This document shows positions 1 to 5,500 of a stretch of DNA of 6,923 bases, in pieces. Within the stretch, counting starts at the first letter, position 1, and each line of letters begins with the position of its first letter. Source of the stretch: Halobacteriales archaeon QS_9_68_42 (lineage in GTDB: Archaea; Halobacteriota; Halobacteria; Halobacteriales; Haloarculaceae); assembly GCA_003022905.1 (NCBI GenBank), contig PXSE01000023.1:1-6923 (forward strand). The letters run 5' to 3'. The notes beneath the pieces are model-generated. The model saw only the letters and a list, made by a program, of their open reading frames with translations. It made no database searches and was not told the origin of the DNA. Position numbers and translations under genes: made by a program.

Positions 1-563
1 GCGACCCAGTCGCCGGCCGTGACGTCGACCCGGTGGACGAGCCCGTGGAAGGCCGTCGCAAAGCGGCAGCCGAGGCCGGCGACGTCGACGGGGTCGACGT
101 TGTCGGGGAGTTTGATGACGTTGTGGTCGGCGTTGCGGACGGGGAACTCCTCGGCGAAGGCGCCGGGCTGAAAGGAGACGAATCCCAGCGGAACCACCCG
201 CTCGCAGATGTTGGCACGGCCGTCCTTGCAGTAGCGGCAGGTGCCGTCGCTGAGGTTGAACGGAACGCAGACGCGGTCGCCCTCGCTGAAGTTCTCGACG
301 TCCTCGCCGACCTCCCTGACGGTCCCGACGGGCTCGTGACCGAAGATGAGGCCGGGCGTGGGCATGACGCCGACCCAGTCCCAGTCGCCCTGCCAGGCGT
401 GCCAGTCCGAGCGGCAGATGCCGCAAGCTTCCGTCTCGACGACGATGCCGTCGGCGTCCGGCTCCGGCCGGTCGACGTCCTGCACTTCCATGTTCTCGCC
501 GACGCCCTCGAAGACGACGGCGCGCATCGTCTCGGCCTCCTGCTCCGCGTCCGCTGTGCTCAT
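1..563 (-). CDS. Zinc-dependent alcohol dehydrogenase, N-terminal part (truncated by window edge)
   Basis: This is a medium-chain, NAD(P)-dependent zinc alcohol dehydrogenase that would interconvert an alcohol and its aldehyde or ketone in the cytoplasm. The substrate cannot be told. About 187 residues are present, covering the GroES-like catalytic domain; the Rossmann domain lies beyond the left edge. The catalytic zinc ligands are visible: C50 (in CGICRSDWH), H76 (in GHE) and C166 (in GLGCRFAT). The structural zinc loop has the family spacing, but its first position is Asp: D106, C109, C112, C120. Typical zinc ADHs have Cys there. The chosen start is the ATG at 561-563; a second ATG at residue 13 (MRAVVFEG) is a possible shorter start and sits where the family domain usually begins. 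It is transcribed leftward, divergent from aIF1A. Family assignment is firm. Confidence 0.93.
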   Translation of the reverse strand, partial: MSTADAEQEAETMRAVVFEGVGENMEVQDVDRPEPDADGIVVETEACGICRSDWHAWQGDWDWVGVMPTPGLIFGHEPVGTVREVGEDVENFSEGDRVCVPFNLSDGTCRYCKDGRANICERVVPLGFVSFQPGAFAEEFPVRNADHNVIKLPDNVDPVDVAGLGCRFATAFHGLVHRVDVTAGDWV

Positions 564-585
564 AACGCACGTATTCTACCTTTCC

Positions 586-600
586 AACCGTTTAACAGTT
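586..600. promoter_or_regulatory. Imperfect palindrome near the dehydrogenase transcription start
   Basis: AACCGTTTAACAGTT is a 15-bp imperfect inverted repeat with one mismatched pair. It is also two AACnGTT half-sites separated by one T. It lies between the presumed TATA box (609-618) and the dehydrogenase start codon, roughly over the expected transcription start. That position suits a repressor operator, but no regulator is known from the window. Confidence 0.35.
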
Positions 601-608
601 ACCACGGT

Positions 609-618
609 ATATTAATAC
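609..618 (-). promoter_or_regulatory. Presumed TATA box of the dehydrogenase
   Basis: Read on the minus strand the site is GTATTAATAT, the only strongly AT-rich element upstream of the dehydrogenase. It lies 46-55 nt before the ATG, so the transcript would carry a leader of about 20 nt. The same 10-mer occurs upstream of the DUF4397 lipoprotein. Confidence 0.5.
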
Positions 619-775
619 GCCGCCCTTCGCAGGCGATGGGGTTATGCGCGGAATCCGGCCGTTCCGAAGATGTGGCAGTTATTCCCGGTAAACAGCGGGA
701 TTCGGGGGTCGGGGGTGGCCGGCGCGCGCTCGGCCGGTGGTCGCGCAGGACGGCGGAGACGGTTCTGAAGCGCCT

Positions 776-789
776 GAAAACAATTAAAC
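776..789 (+). promoter_or_regulatory. BRE/TATA promoter of aIF1A
   Basis: GAAAACAATTAAAC gives a purine-rich BRE followed by an AT-rich TATA element centred about 27 nt before the aIF1A ATG. This is the spacing expected for a leaderless haloarchaeal transcript. The rest of the 564-812 gap shows no convincing gene. Confidence 0.6.
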
Positions 790-812
790 GCCTTCCTGTC
801 CAACCCACGCCT

Positions 813-1106
813 ATGAGCGACGACGAGGGGCGGAAAAACCTTCGTATGCCGGACGACGACGAGGTGTTCGCCGTCGTCACGAACATGCTCGGGGCCAATC
901 GGGTGAAGGTGCGGTGCATGGACGGAAAAGAGCGGACCGCCCGTATTCCGGGGCGGATGCAGAAACGTATCTGGATACGCGAGGACGATGTCGTGCTGGT
1001 CGAACCGTGGGACTGGCAGGACGAAAAGGCCGACGTGGCGTGGCGCTACGAGAAGCAGGAGGCCGACCAGTTGCGCGAGGAAGGCCACATTCAGGACAGC
1101 ATATAG
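813..1106 (+). CDS. eif1A: Translation initiation factor aIF1A
   Basis: This is archaeal initiation factor 1A, a small S1/OB-fold protein that binds the A-site region of the small ribosomal subunit and helps scanning or start selection. The product is 97 residues, normal for the family. The sequence shows the OB-fold core: [20 protein letters not shown] at residues 27-46, then [28 protein letters not shown], followed by a charged C-terminal tail. The frame is open far upstream, but the homologous part begins near this ATG and a TATA box sits at the correct leaderless distance, so the ATG at 813 is preferred. Rio1 follows after 46 nt on the same strand and may be co-transcribed. Both products act on the small subunit. 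Confidence 0.96.
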   Translation: MSDDEGRKNLRMPDDDEVFAVVTNMLGANRVKVRCMDGKERTARIPGRMQKRIWIREDDVVLVEPWDWQDEKADVAWRYEKQEADQLREEGHIQDSI

Positions 1107-1152
1107 GATCTAATCGGTGACGCTTTCCGTCGGCGCCCTGTAGTCCGGGGAG

Positions 1153-2079
1153 ATGACCGAGGAGTACGGCCTGCTTGAGGTCGAGGAAGGCGCGGCGGTC
1201 GGCGACGAGTGGGAGGAGCTCGACGTCGCCGACACGGAGGCCGACCGCATCGCCAGAACGCAGGACCGGGAGTTCCTCGAGTTCCGCAAGCGCATCGAGA
1301 ACACGGAGCAGTTCAAGGTCACCGACTCGGTGTTCGACGACGCGACGCTGGGGGCGCTGTACAAGCTGGTCCAGGACGGCCACGTCGACGCCTTCGGCGG
1401 CCCCATCTCGACCGGCAAGGAGGCCAACGTGTACACTGCCCTGGGACCGGACGGGGAGGTGGCGGCGAAGATCTACCGCATCAACGCCTCGGACTTCCGG
1501 GACATGCGGGGCTATCTCGACGGCGACCCCCGGTTCGAGGGCATCGGCTCCGACAAGAAGAAGGTCGTCGTCGCCTGGGTCCGCAAGGAGGCGTCGAACC
1601 TCGAGCGGGCCAGACGCGCGGGCGTCCGGACCCCCCGGCCAATCGCCGTCGAGCGGAACGTCCTCGTGATGGAGTACCTCGGCACCGACGACGGCCGCGC
1701 GAAGCGGCTGAGCGAGGTCCGCGTCGAGAATCCAGGCACCGCCTACGAGGTGGTCCGGGAGTACGTCCGCCGGCTGTACGACGCCGGTCTCGTCCACGGC
1801 GACCTCTCGGAGTACAATGTCGTCTTCCACGAGGGCCAGTTGTATATCATCGACCTCGGACAGGCGGTGACGGTCCACCACCCCAACGCCGGGGAGTTCC
1901 TCGAACGGGACTGCCGCAACGTCGCGAACTTCTTCGCCCGGCAGGGCGTCGACGCGACGCCCGACGGGCTGCTATCGTACGTCCGGGAGCACGCCACGCC
2001 CGACGATAACGTCGACACCGACCCCGGCAGCGACGACGACGCGGTGCCGGACGGCGCCTCGAGCTTCGCTGGGGAGTAA
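1153..2079 (+). CDS. rio1: Rio1-family serine protein kinase/ATPase
   Basis: This is a RIO-type atypical kinase. In archaea and eukaryotes these proteins take part in late maturation of the small ribosomal subunit and bind ATP in the cytoplasm. The product is 308 residues. Visible motifs are the nucleotide loop STGKEANVY (86-94), the ATP-contacting Lys in AAKIYR (K106), the RIO flexible loop around 116-137, the hinge MEYLG (173-177), the catalytic loop HGDLSEYN with D217 and N222, and the metal-binding IDLGQ with D234. The C-terminus is a low-complexity acidic tail typical of halophiles. A GGGGAG stretch lies only about one base before the ATG, too close to serve as a normal ribosome-binding site; CTTTCC at 1123-1128 is at a leaderless TATA distance but is weak. 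It ends 9 nt from the convergent lipoprotein gene. Confidence 0.97.
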   Translation: MTEEYGLLEVEEGAAVGDEWEELDVADTEADRIARTQDREFLEFRKRIENTEQFKVTDSVFDDATLGALYKLVQDGHVDAFGGPISTGKEANVYTALGPDGEVAAKIYRINASDFRDMRGYLDGDPRFEGIGSDKKKVVVAWVRKEASNLERARRAGVRTPRPIAVERNVLVMEYLGTDDGRAKRLSEVRVENPGTAYEVVREYVRRLYDAGLVHGDLSEYNVVFHEGQLYIIDLGQAVTVHHPNAGEFLERDCRNVANFFARQGVDATPDGLLSYVREHATPDDNVDTDPGSDDDAVPDGASSFAGE

Positions 2080-2088
2080 CGGGCCAGT

Positions 2089-2886
2089 CTACATCCCGGT
2101 GTCTTCGGTGACGATCAGTTCGAAGGCGGGTTCGTCGTCGTCGGGTTCGAGGTAGCCGGCGGCGAAGGCCGTGTACACTGCCCCACCGTCGAGGCTCACG
2201 TCGAACTCACCGACGACGTCGCCGTCGTTCTCCTCGGTGTCGCCGCGGACCTCGAGGGTGTAGTCGCCGGAGGGGACCTCGATGGAGTCCGAGTTGCCGA
2301 ACTCGATTCCGTCGAACAGCACGTCCCCGTCGGCGGTGATGTCGACCGCGGGAGCGTCCGGCGACGCGTGGACGGCCCGGACCCTCGCGGTGTCGCTGCC
2401 GGGGTCAGAATTATCGTCTTCGAGCACGAGGGCCTCGAACGACTGGTCGGTGTCGTCACCGACTTCACCGATGGCCGCGATCGTATAGTCCGTTTCGGCC
2501 TCGACGGGGACGTCGCCGTTGAAGACCGTTGTGTCGGGGTCGTCGGCCGGCGTTATCTCGACCGTATACGTACCGGCGTCGAGCTCGAGGTAACCGCTGG
2601 TTTCTCCGAAGGGAACGTCCTCCAGAACCGCATCTCCGTCGATGTAAACGTTGACGTTCGGCGCGTTCGGCGACATGTGGGACGCCCTGACTCGCGCCGA
2701 CGCTGCCATCGTGTCGGTTTCGGTGGGCGTGTCGGTTTCGGTGGGCGTATCGGTTTCGGTGTCAGTTGGGGTGGCGGTTTCCTCGCCGCCGCCGTTGCCG
2801 TTGCCGCCGTTACACCCGGCGAGTGCGACCGTCGCTCCGACGCCCGCTAAAATCCGTCTGCGGGTAGCAGTCGTATCGTCTGACAT
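2089..2886 (-). CDS. Tat-exported lipoprotein with two DUF4397 repeats
   Basis: This is a predicted surface lipoprotein of 265 residues with unknown function. The N-terminus carries a twin-arginine signal (TRRRILAG, residues 8-15), a short hydrophobic stretch and a lipobox LAGC with C25 as the lipid-attached cysteine. A Gly/Asn-rich and then Thr/Glu/Asp/Pro linker (26-59) would tether the folded part to the membrane. Two homologous DUF4397 modules follow, starting ARVRASHMSPNAPNVNVYID (64-83) and ARVRAVHASPDAPAVDI (167-183). DUF4397 modules are beta-rich extracellular domains, so a cell-surface binding or structural role is an inference only. The start at 2886 is set by the signal peptide and by a TATA box 28-37 nt upstream. 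It converges with rio1. Confidence 0.93.
   Translation of the reverse strand: MSDDTTATRRRILAGVGATVALAGCNGGNGNGGGEETATPTDTETDTPTETDTPTETDTMAASARVRASHMSPNAPNVNVYIDGDAVLEDVPFGETSGYLELDAGTYTVEITPADDPDTTVFNGDVPVEAETDYTIAAIGEVGDDTDQSFEALVLEDDNSDPGSDTARVRAVHASPDAPAVDITADGDVLFDGIEFGNSDSIEVPSGDYTLEVRGDTEENDGDVVGEFDVSLDGGAVYTAFAAGYLEPDDDEPAFELIVTEDTGM
2711..2764 (-). repeat. 18-bp tandem repeat (three copies) in the lipoprotein linker
   Basis: Two identical 18-bp units (2711-2728 and 2729-2746) and a third diverged unit (2747-2764) encode repeats of the six residues TETDTP. The unit is a multiple of three, so copy-number change would alter linker length without breaking the frame. Confidence 0.85.
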
Positions 2887-2913
2887 CGTCCACTCGGCGC
2901 CGCGAATGACAGG

Positions 2914-2929
2914 ATATTAATACATTTCG
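2914..2929 (-). promoter_or_regulatory. BRE/TATA promoter of the DUF4397 lipoprotein
   Basis: On the minus strand the site reads CGAAATGTATTAATAT, a consensus-like BRE (CGAAAT) followed by a TATA box. The TATA part lies 28-37 nt before the ATG, suggesting a leaderless or near-leaderless transcript. Confidence 0.7.
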
Positions 2930-3010
2930 TGACTCGGGCTCGAATCAGACGAAAATTGGGCGAAAAACGGGCGCAGATGGTTCGAGAATCCGGTATAGCG
3001 TCGAGCCGCC

Positions 3011-3024
3011 GAAAGCGTTTTTAT
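3011..3024 (+). promoter_or_regulatory. BRE/TATA promoter upstream of the HTH cassette
   Basis: GAAAGCGTTTTTAT contains a purine-rich BRE and a T-rich TATA element. Transcription would begin near 3046-3050, about 190 nt before the HTH gene and almost exactly at an ATG at 3048. Confidence 0.6.
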
Positions 3025-3047
3025 CGCTGACATACGCATACGTTCAC

Positions 3048-3155
3048 ATGAAAACGAGGGTAGCTCCCGGGGTGGATCCCGTCTCCGGCGGCCGTCGCAC
3101 CGGCAGACGGCGGTGGCGACCGAAGCACCGGCCACGGGGCGGGGGGTCCGGCTGA
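3048..3155 (+). CDS. Possible leaderless small Arg-rich protein (35 aa)
   Basis: I do not recognise this small ORF. It starts with ATG 24-30 nt after a good BRE/TATA element, the standard haloarchaeal leaderless arrangement. It encodes 35 residues, strongly basic and rich in Arg and Gly (for example GGRRTGRRRWRPKHRPRGGG, residues 14-33). Such a composition is unusual in a halophile, whose proteins are mostly acidic, and could equally reflect chance reading of GC-rich DNA. Codon third positions are only moderately GC-biased. It lies in the 5' leader of the HTH cassette, so if translated it could act as an upstream ORF controlling that cassette. It may instead be untranslated leader. Confidence 0.3.
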   Translation: MKTRVAPGVDPVSGGRRTGRRRWRPKHRPRGGGSG

Positions 3156-3236
3156 TGACCCGACGGCCGTCGCAGAGCGGGCCGCCGCCGCGGATGCCGG
3201 TGGTTTCTTGTCAACCCACGGAGAACCGAGGAGGTG

Positions 3237-3515
3237 ATGGATACGGTCCTCTGGCAGACACTCGCCGGCACGCGCGGCGGCCCGAACCGGGTTCGTGTCC
3301 TACGCGCGCTGGACGAACGTCCCAGAAACGCGAACCGCCTGGCGGAGGACCTCGACCTGGCGTACAACACGGTTCGTCACCACCTCGACGTGCTCGAACG
3401 GAACGGTATCATCACGAGCGGTGACCAGAGCTACGGAACGGTCTACCTGCCGAGCGACCGGACCCGGAATCACTGGGAGACCGTCGAGGAGATCATCTCG
3501 CAAGCGGAGGACTGA
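3237..3515 (+). CDS. Winged helix-turn-helix transcriptional regulator
   Basis: This is a small ArsR-like winged-helix DNA-binding protein of 92 residues, expected to act as a transcription regulator. The N-terminal helix and GTRGGPNRVRVLRALDERPR (11-30) lead into the HTH: NANRLAEDLD (31-40), recognition helix around YNTVRHHLDVLERNG (43-57), and a wing at about 58-71 ending in VYLP. There are no cysteine metal-site motifs and no added ligand domain. The start is ATG 3237, though GTG 3234 is in frame just before it. GGAGGTGAT at 3230-3238 matches the 16S tail perfectly but runs into the start codon, too close for a normal ribosome-binding site. It heads a tight cassette with a microORF and a membrane protein. 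Similar HTH/small membrane protein pairs occur in haloarchaea, as I recall. Confidence 0.88.
   Translation: MDTVLWQTLAGTRGGPNRVRVLRALDERPRNANRLAEDLDLAYNTVRHHLDVLERNGIITSGDQSYGTVYLPSDRTRNHWETVEEIISQAED
3506..3510 (+). promoter_or_regulatory. Shine-Dalgarno site of the 19-residue microORF
   Basis: GGAGG lies inside the last codons of the HTH gene, with 6 nt between it and the ATG at 3517. This is near-ideal spacing and supports initiation at the microORF. Confidence 0.6.
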
Positions 3516-3516
3516 C

Positions 3517-3576
3517 ATGAGCTACAAACCACACGGACAGCGCTGGTCGCCGCCCGCGACCGGAGGCATCGCATGA
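3517..3576 (+). CDS. Candidate coupled microprotein (19 aa)
   Basis: This unrecognised microORF encodes MSYKPHGQRWSPPATGGIA. Its ATG comes one base after the HTH stop codon, and its TGA overlaps the ATG of the membrane protein in an ATGA junction. A perfect GGAGG sits 6 nt before its start. The two junctions and the ribosome-binding site make translation plausible despite the short length. It is polar and has no membrane segment or obvious motif. It could be a functional microprotein working with the regulator or membrane protein, or a translated spacer that couples translation of the two genes. A third possibility is a chance ORF in a 57-nt gap. Confidence 0.5.
   Translation: MSYKPHGQRWSPPATGGIA
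3562..3566 (+). promoter_or_regulatory. Shine-Dalgarno site of the small membrane protein
   Basis: GGAGG with a 6-nt spacer precedes ATG 3573. It lies inside the microORF and fixes the start of the membrane protein. Confidence 0.7.
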
Positions 3577-3854
3577 GCACGATACTGAACGCCGCCCGCG
3601 TCGCGGCGGCGCTGAATATCGGTCTCCTGCTCGTCCTCCTGGTCGTGTGGGGACGGACGTACCGCGAAATCCGCTCTCCGCTCACGCTCGGCTCGATGGT
3701 CTTTTCGGCCCTGCTTCTGATCGAGAACGTTGTTGCGTTATGGTTCTACCTGTCCCCGCCGTCGATGCCGAGTGCCGCCGTTGAGGTGATGATGGTGCTC
3801 CAGGTGCTGGAGACGGCCGGCATCGGGGTTCTCGTCTACGTGACCTGGCGGTGA
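3573..3854 (+). CDS. Small three-helix membrane protein of unknown function
   Basis: This is a 93-residue integral membrane protein whose function I cannot assign. Three hydrophobic segments are visible at about residues 8-26 (ARVAAALNIGLLLVLLVVW), 37-60 (containing MVFSALLLIENVVALWFYL) and 70-91 (VEVMMVLQVLETAGIGVLVY). A basic loop, GRTYREIR (27-34), follows helix 1 and probably faces the cytoplasm. A glutamate in helix 2 (E51) and others in helix 3 (E71, E80) lie within hydrophobic stretches and could be functional. It is the last gene of the HTH cassette and overlaps the microORF by ATGA. A sensor or partner role for the HTH protein is inferred from linkage only. Confidence 0.85.
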   Translation: MSTILNAARVAAALNIGLLLVLLVVWGRTYREIRSPLTLGSMVFSALLLIENVVALWFYLSPPSMPSAAVEVMMVLQVLETAGIGVLVYVTWR

Positions 3855-3954
3855 CGGTCCGCCAGCGCCATGGTCGCACGCCAGGCCCGTCGCCGCGACG
3901 ACCCGTCCGGTCGGGCGGGCAATTGGACGCACCCATGGGAGCGCTAAGGGCTCG

Positions 3955-4341
3955 CTACTCGAAGGCGTGCCGCTCCAACGTCTCCTTCGGAATCGTGTCC
4001 AGCACCGCCTCGTTGGTCGCCTCCAGCACTACCGGCGGCACCGTGGTCTCGGGGACCGACTCCTCGCGGACCGCCTCCAGCGCCTCCACCCACCGGGGGA
4101 CGCAGACGCACCATCGGTCGCCGGGTTCGAGACCGGGAAAGTCGAACGCCGGCCGCGGCGTCGTGAGGTCGTTGCCCCGCTCCTTGCCAAACTGGAGGAA
4201 CTCGTCGGTCATGACCGCACACAACTCGTGGCGGCCGCGGTCCGACTCGTGACACGCGCAGTGGCCGTCCCGCCGGAAGCCGGTCATCGGGTCGGTGCTG
4301 CACGGCTCCAGGGGGTTGCCGAGAACGTTCCGCTGATCCAT
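3955..4341 (-). CDS. DUF2237 family protein
   Basis: This is a small cytoplasmic protein of 128 residues belonging to DUF2237, whose function is not known. Family hallmarks are NVLGNPLEPCSTDPMTGFRR (5-24), CAVMTDEFLQFGKERGNDL (41-59), TPRPAFDFPGLEPGDRWCVC (61-80), and a C-terminal PPVVLEATNEAVL (102-114) segment. Six cysteines (C14, C28, C30, C41, C78, C80) could form a metal site or disulfides; this is inference. An acidic insertion-like stretch (about 90-101) precedes the last conserved block. Transcription is leftward, divergent from the phosphodiesterase, from a weak TATA-like element 22-29 nt upstream. It converges on the small membrane protein gene; the roughly 100-nt gap between them (3855-3954) shows no clear terminator or gene. 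Confidence 0.92.
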   Translation of the reverse strand: MDQRNVLGNPLEPCSTDPMTGFRRDGHCACHESDRGRHELCAVMTDEFLQFGKERGNDLTTPRPAFDFPGLEPGDRWCVCVPRWVEALEAVREESVPETTVPPVVLEATNEAVLDTIPKETLERHAFE

Positions 4342-4362
4342 ACGCGATTACGGGACGGCAGG

Positions 4363-4370
4363 CACAAAAG
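4363..4370 (-). promoter_or_regulatory. Weak TATA-like element of the DUF2237 gene
   Basis: The minus strand reads CTTTTGTG at 22-29 nt before the ATG in otherwise very GC-rich DNA. Position fits a leaderless promoter, but the match to a TATA box is poor. Confidence 0.35.
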
Positions 4371-4409
4371 CCCCCGGCGCCCGCGGGTCGTCCGGTTCGC
4401 GCCCGAGGC

Positions 4410-4418
4410 TTCTTTTCC
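4410..4418 (+). promoter_or_regulatory. TATA-like element of the phosphodiesterase/GNAT pair
   Basis: TTCTTTTCC is the only T-rich stretch before ATG 4440 and lies 22-30 nt upstream, a leaderless distance. It shares a 98-nt divergent intergenic region with the DUF2237 promoter. Confidence 0.4.
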
Positions 4419-4439
4419 GACCGCCGCGAACGTCGGTGT

Positions 4440-4949
4440 ATGAAACTCGGCGTGCTCTCGGACACCCACGACAACGTGCCGGCCGTCGAGGCCGCGATGG
4501 ACCGCTTCGAGGCGGCCGGCGTCGAGTCGGTCGTCCACTGCGGGGACTTCATCGCGCCGCCGGTGATTCCGCACCTGGACCGCGACGGCGTCGCCGTCCA
4601 CGCCGTCCGGGGCAACAACGACGGCGAGCGGGAGGGACTGGTCTCGGCGTTCGAGTCGCTCGACGGTGGCCGGCTCCACGGCCGATTCGCCGAACTGGAG
4701 TTCGACGGCCGCGAGTTCGCGGTGCTCCACGGCGAACAACGGCCGGTCATTGAGGCGCTCGCGGCCGGCGGGTACGACTACGTTCTTCATGGCCACTGGC
4801 ACGTCCGCGAGCGGCGGGAGGTCGACGGGACGACGGTCCTCAACCCGGGGGCGCACTTCCCGACGGTGCCGGCGGAACACCGGACCGTGGCGGTCGTCGA
4901 CACCGACGGCGACGAGGTGACGTTCCACGACGTCGGGGAATCGGTATGA
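4440..4949 (+). CDS. YfcE/MJ0936-type metallophosphoesterase
   Basis: This is a small calcineurin-like phosphodiesterase of 169 residues, close in size to YfcE and MJ0936, which hydrolyse phosphodiester model substrates with divalent metals. The native substrate is unknown. The dinuclear metal site is complete: D8 and H10 (SDTHDN), D36 (HCGDF), N59 (GNND), H97 (LHGE), and H117 and H119 (HGHWH). The conserved NPG occurs at 135-137. The start ATG is the first residue of the conserved beta strand KLGVLSDTH, and a TATA-like box lies about 25 nt before it. Its stop overlaps the GNAT start by ATGA, so the two are probably translated from one transcript. The pairing may be only a local arrangement. 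Confidence 0.95.
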   Translation: MKLGVLSDTHDNVPAVEAAMDRFEAAGVESVVHCGDFIAPPVIPHLDRDGVAVHAVRGNNDGEREGLVSAFESLDGGRLHGRFAELEFDGREFAVLHGEQRPVIEALAAGGYDYVLHGHWHVRERREVDGTTVLNPGAHFPTVPAEHRTVAVVDTDGDEVTFHDVGESV

Positions 4950-5440
4950 GCGTGACCGTCCGGGCGGCGACCGGCGAGGACCTCGCGGCCGTCGAGTCGG
5001 TGGCCCGCGACGCGTGGTACGCCGCCTACGGCGGCTTTCTCGAGCCGCGGACCGTCGAGGCCGGCCTCGCGGAGGCCTACGACGAGGCGGTGCTGTCGGT
5101 CGCCGTCGGGCACGACGACATCGAGTTCCTCGTTGCCGAGGCCGACGACGAGGTAGTCGGGTTCGCCAGCGCTGAGCGGACGTGGGCCGACGAGGTGGAG
5201 TTGCACACCCTCTACGTCCACCCGGACCGGTGGGGGGAGGGGGTCGGGTCGGCACTCCTGTCGGCGGTCGAGGAGTGGGCCCGTGAGCAGAGCGTCGCCC
5301 GCATCGTCTGCGGTGTGTTCGCCGAGAACGCCGTCGGTGTTGGGTTCTTCGAGGCCAAGGGGTTCCGGCGGGGGCGGGAACGCGAGGCCGAACTCGCCGG
5401 GGAACGCCACCCCGAGTATGAGTTCGAGCGCGAAGTTTGA
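4946..5440 (+). CDS. GNAT-family N-acetyltransferase
   Basis: This is a GCN5-related acetyltransferase of 164 residues that would move an acetyl group from acetyl-CoA to an amine; the acceptor is not predictable. The fold markers are the N-terminal strand VTVRAATGEDLAAVESV (3-19), strand 4 plus the CoA pyrophosphate loop ELHTLYVHPDRWGEGVGSALL (85-105, with R95 to G101 as the R-x-x-G-x-G-like loop), and the C-terminal ENAVGVGFFEAKGFRRG (127-143). It resembles RimI-like enzymes in layout, but a ribosomal-protein target is not shown. GGGGA with 6 nt spacing precedes the ATG, which overlaps the phosphodiesterase stop by 4 nt. The 77 nt after it carry the promoter of the KH gene. Confidence 0.93.
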   Translation: MSVTVRAATGEDLAAVESVARDAWYAAYGGFLEPRTVEAGLAEAYDEAVLSVAVGHDDIEFLVAEADDEVVGFASAERTWADEVELHTLYVHPDRWGEGVGSALLSAVEEWAREQSVARIVCGVFAENAVGVGFFEAKGFRRGREREAELAGERHPEYEFEREV

Positions 5441-5489
5441 AGACTCGGACCGTGCCAGGGGAATCGCGGGCGTTCCCGTCGGCGAACGC

Positions 5490-5495
5490 TTAAAA
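5490..5495 (+). promoter_or_regulatory. TATA box of the KH-domain gene
   Basis: TTAAAA is preceded by a purine-containing GCGAACGC stretch and lies 23-28 nt before ATG 5518, again a leaderless arrangement. The KH gene can therefore be transcribed independently of the GNAT gene. Confidence 0.6.
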
Positions 5496-5500
5496 GGGCG

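Noticed and set aside
644..691. 15-codon ORF downstream of the AT-rich element at 609-618
   Set aside because: It has no ribosome-binding site, is very short, and the AT element is better explained as the dehydrogenase promoter.
676..697. Possible hairpin around CCCG...CGGG upstream of aIF1A
   Set aside because: The matched arms are only 4 bp before mismatches appear, expected by chance in such GC-rich DNA.
33..812. Open plus-strand frame continuing upstream of aIF1A
   Set aside because: It is antisense to the alcohol dehydrogenase and shows no family similarity. The aIF1A homology begins at 813, after a TATA box.
877..1881. Long minus-strand frame (334 codons) opposite rio1
   Set aside because: It mirrors the codon bias of rio1 and aIF1A in GC-rich DNA and has no recognisable domain.
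3113..3424. Plus-strand 103-codon frame overlapping the HTH gene, including a TGATG junction at 3153-3157
   Set aside because: It overlaps most of a clear winged-helix gene in another frame and has a low-complexity Arg/Pro-rich composition.
3855..3954. Search for a terminator between the convergent membrane protein and DUF2237 genes
   Set aside because: No T-run or clear hairpin is visible on either strand, so no terminator is called.
4380..4387. CCCGCGGG palindrome between the DUF2237 and phosphodiesterase genes
   Set aside because: It is a short all-GC palindrome, likely by chance in this composition, and is not aligned with either promoter.
4284..5255. Long minus-strand frame (323 codons) opposite the phosphodiesterase and GNAT genes
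   Set aside because: The Arg/Pro-rich product is typical of antisense reading of GC-rich genes; the plus-strand genes have complete motifs.
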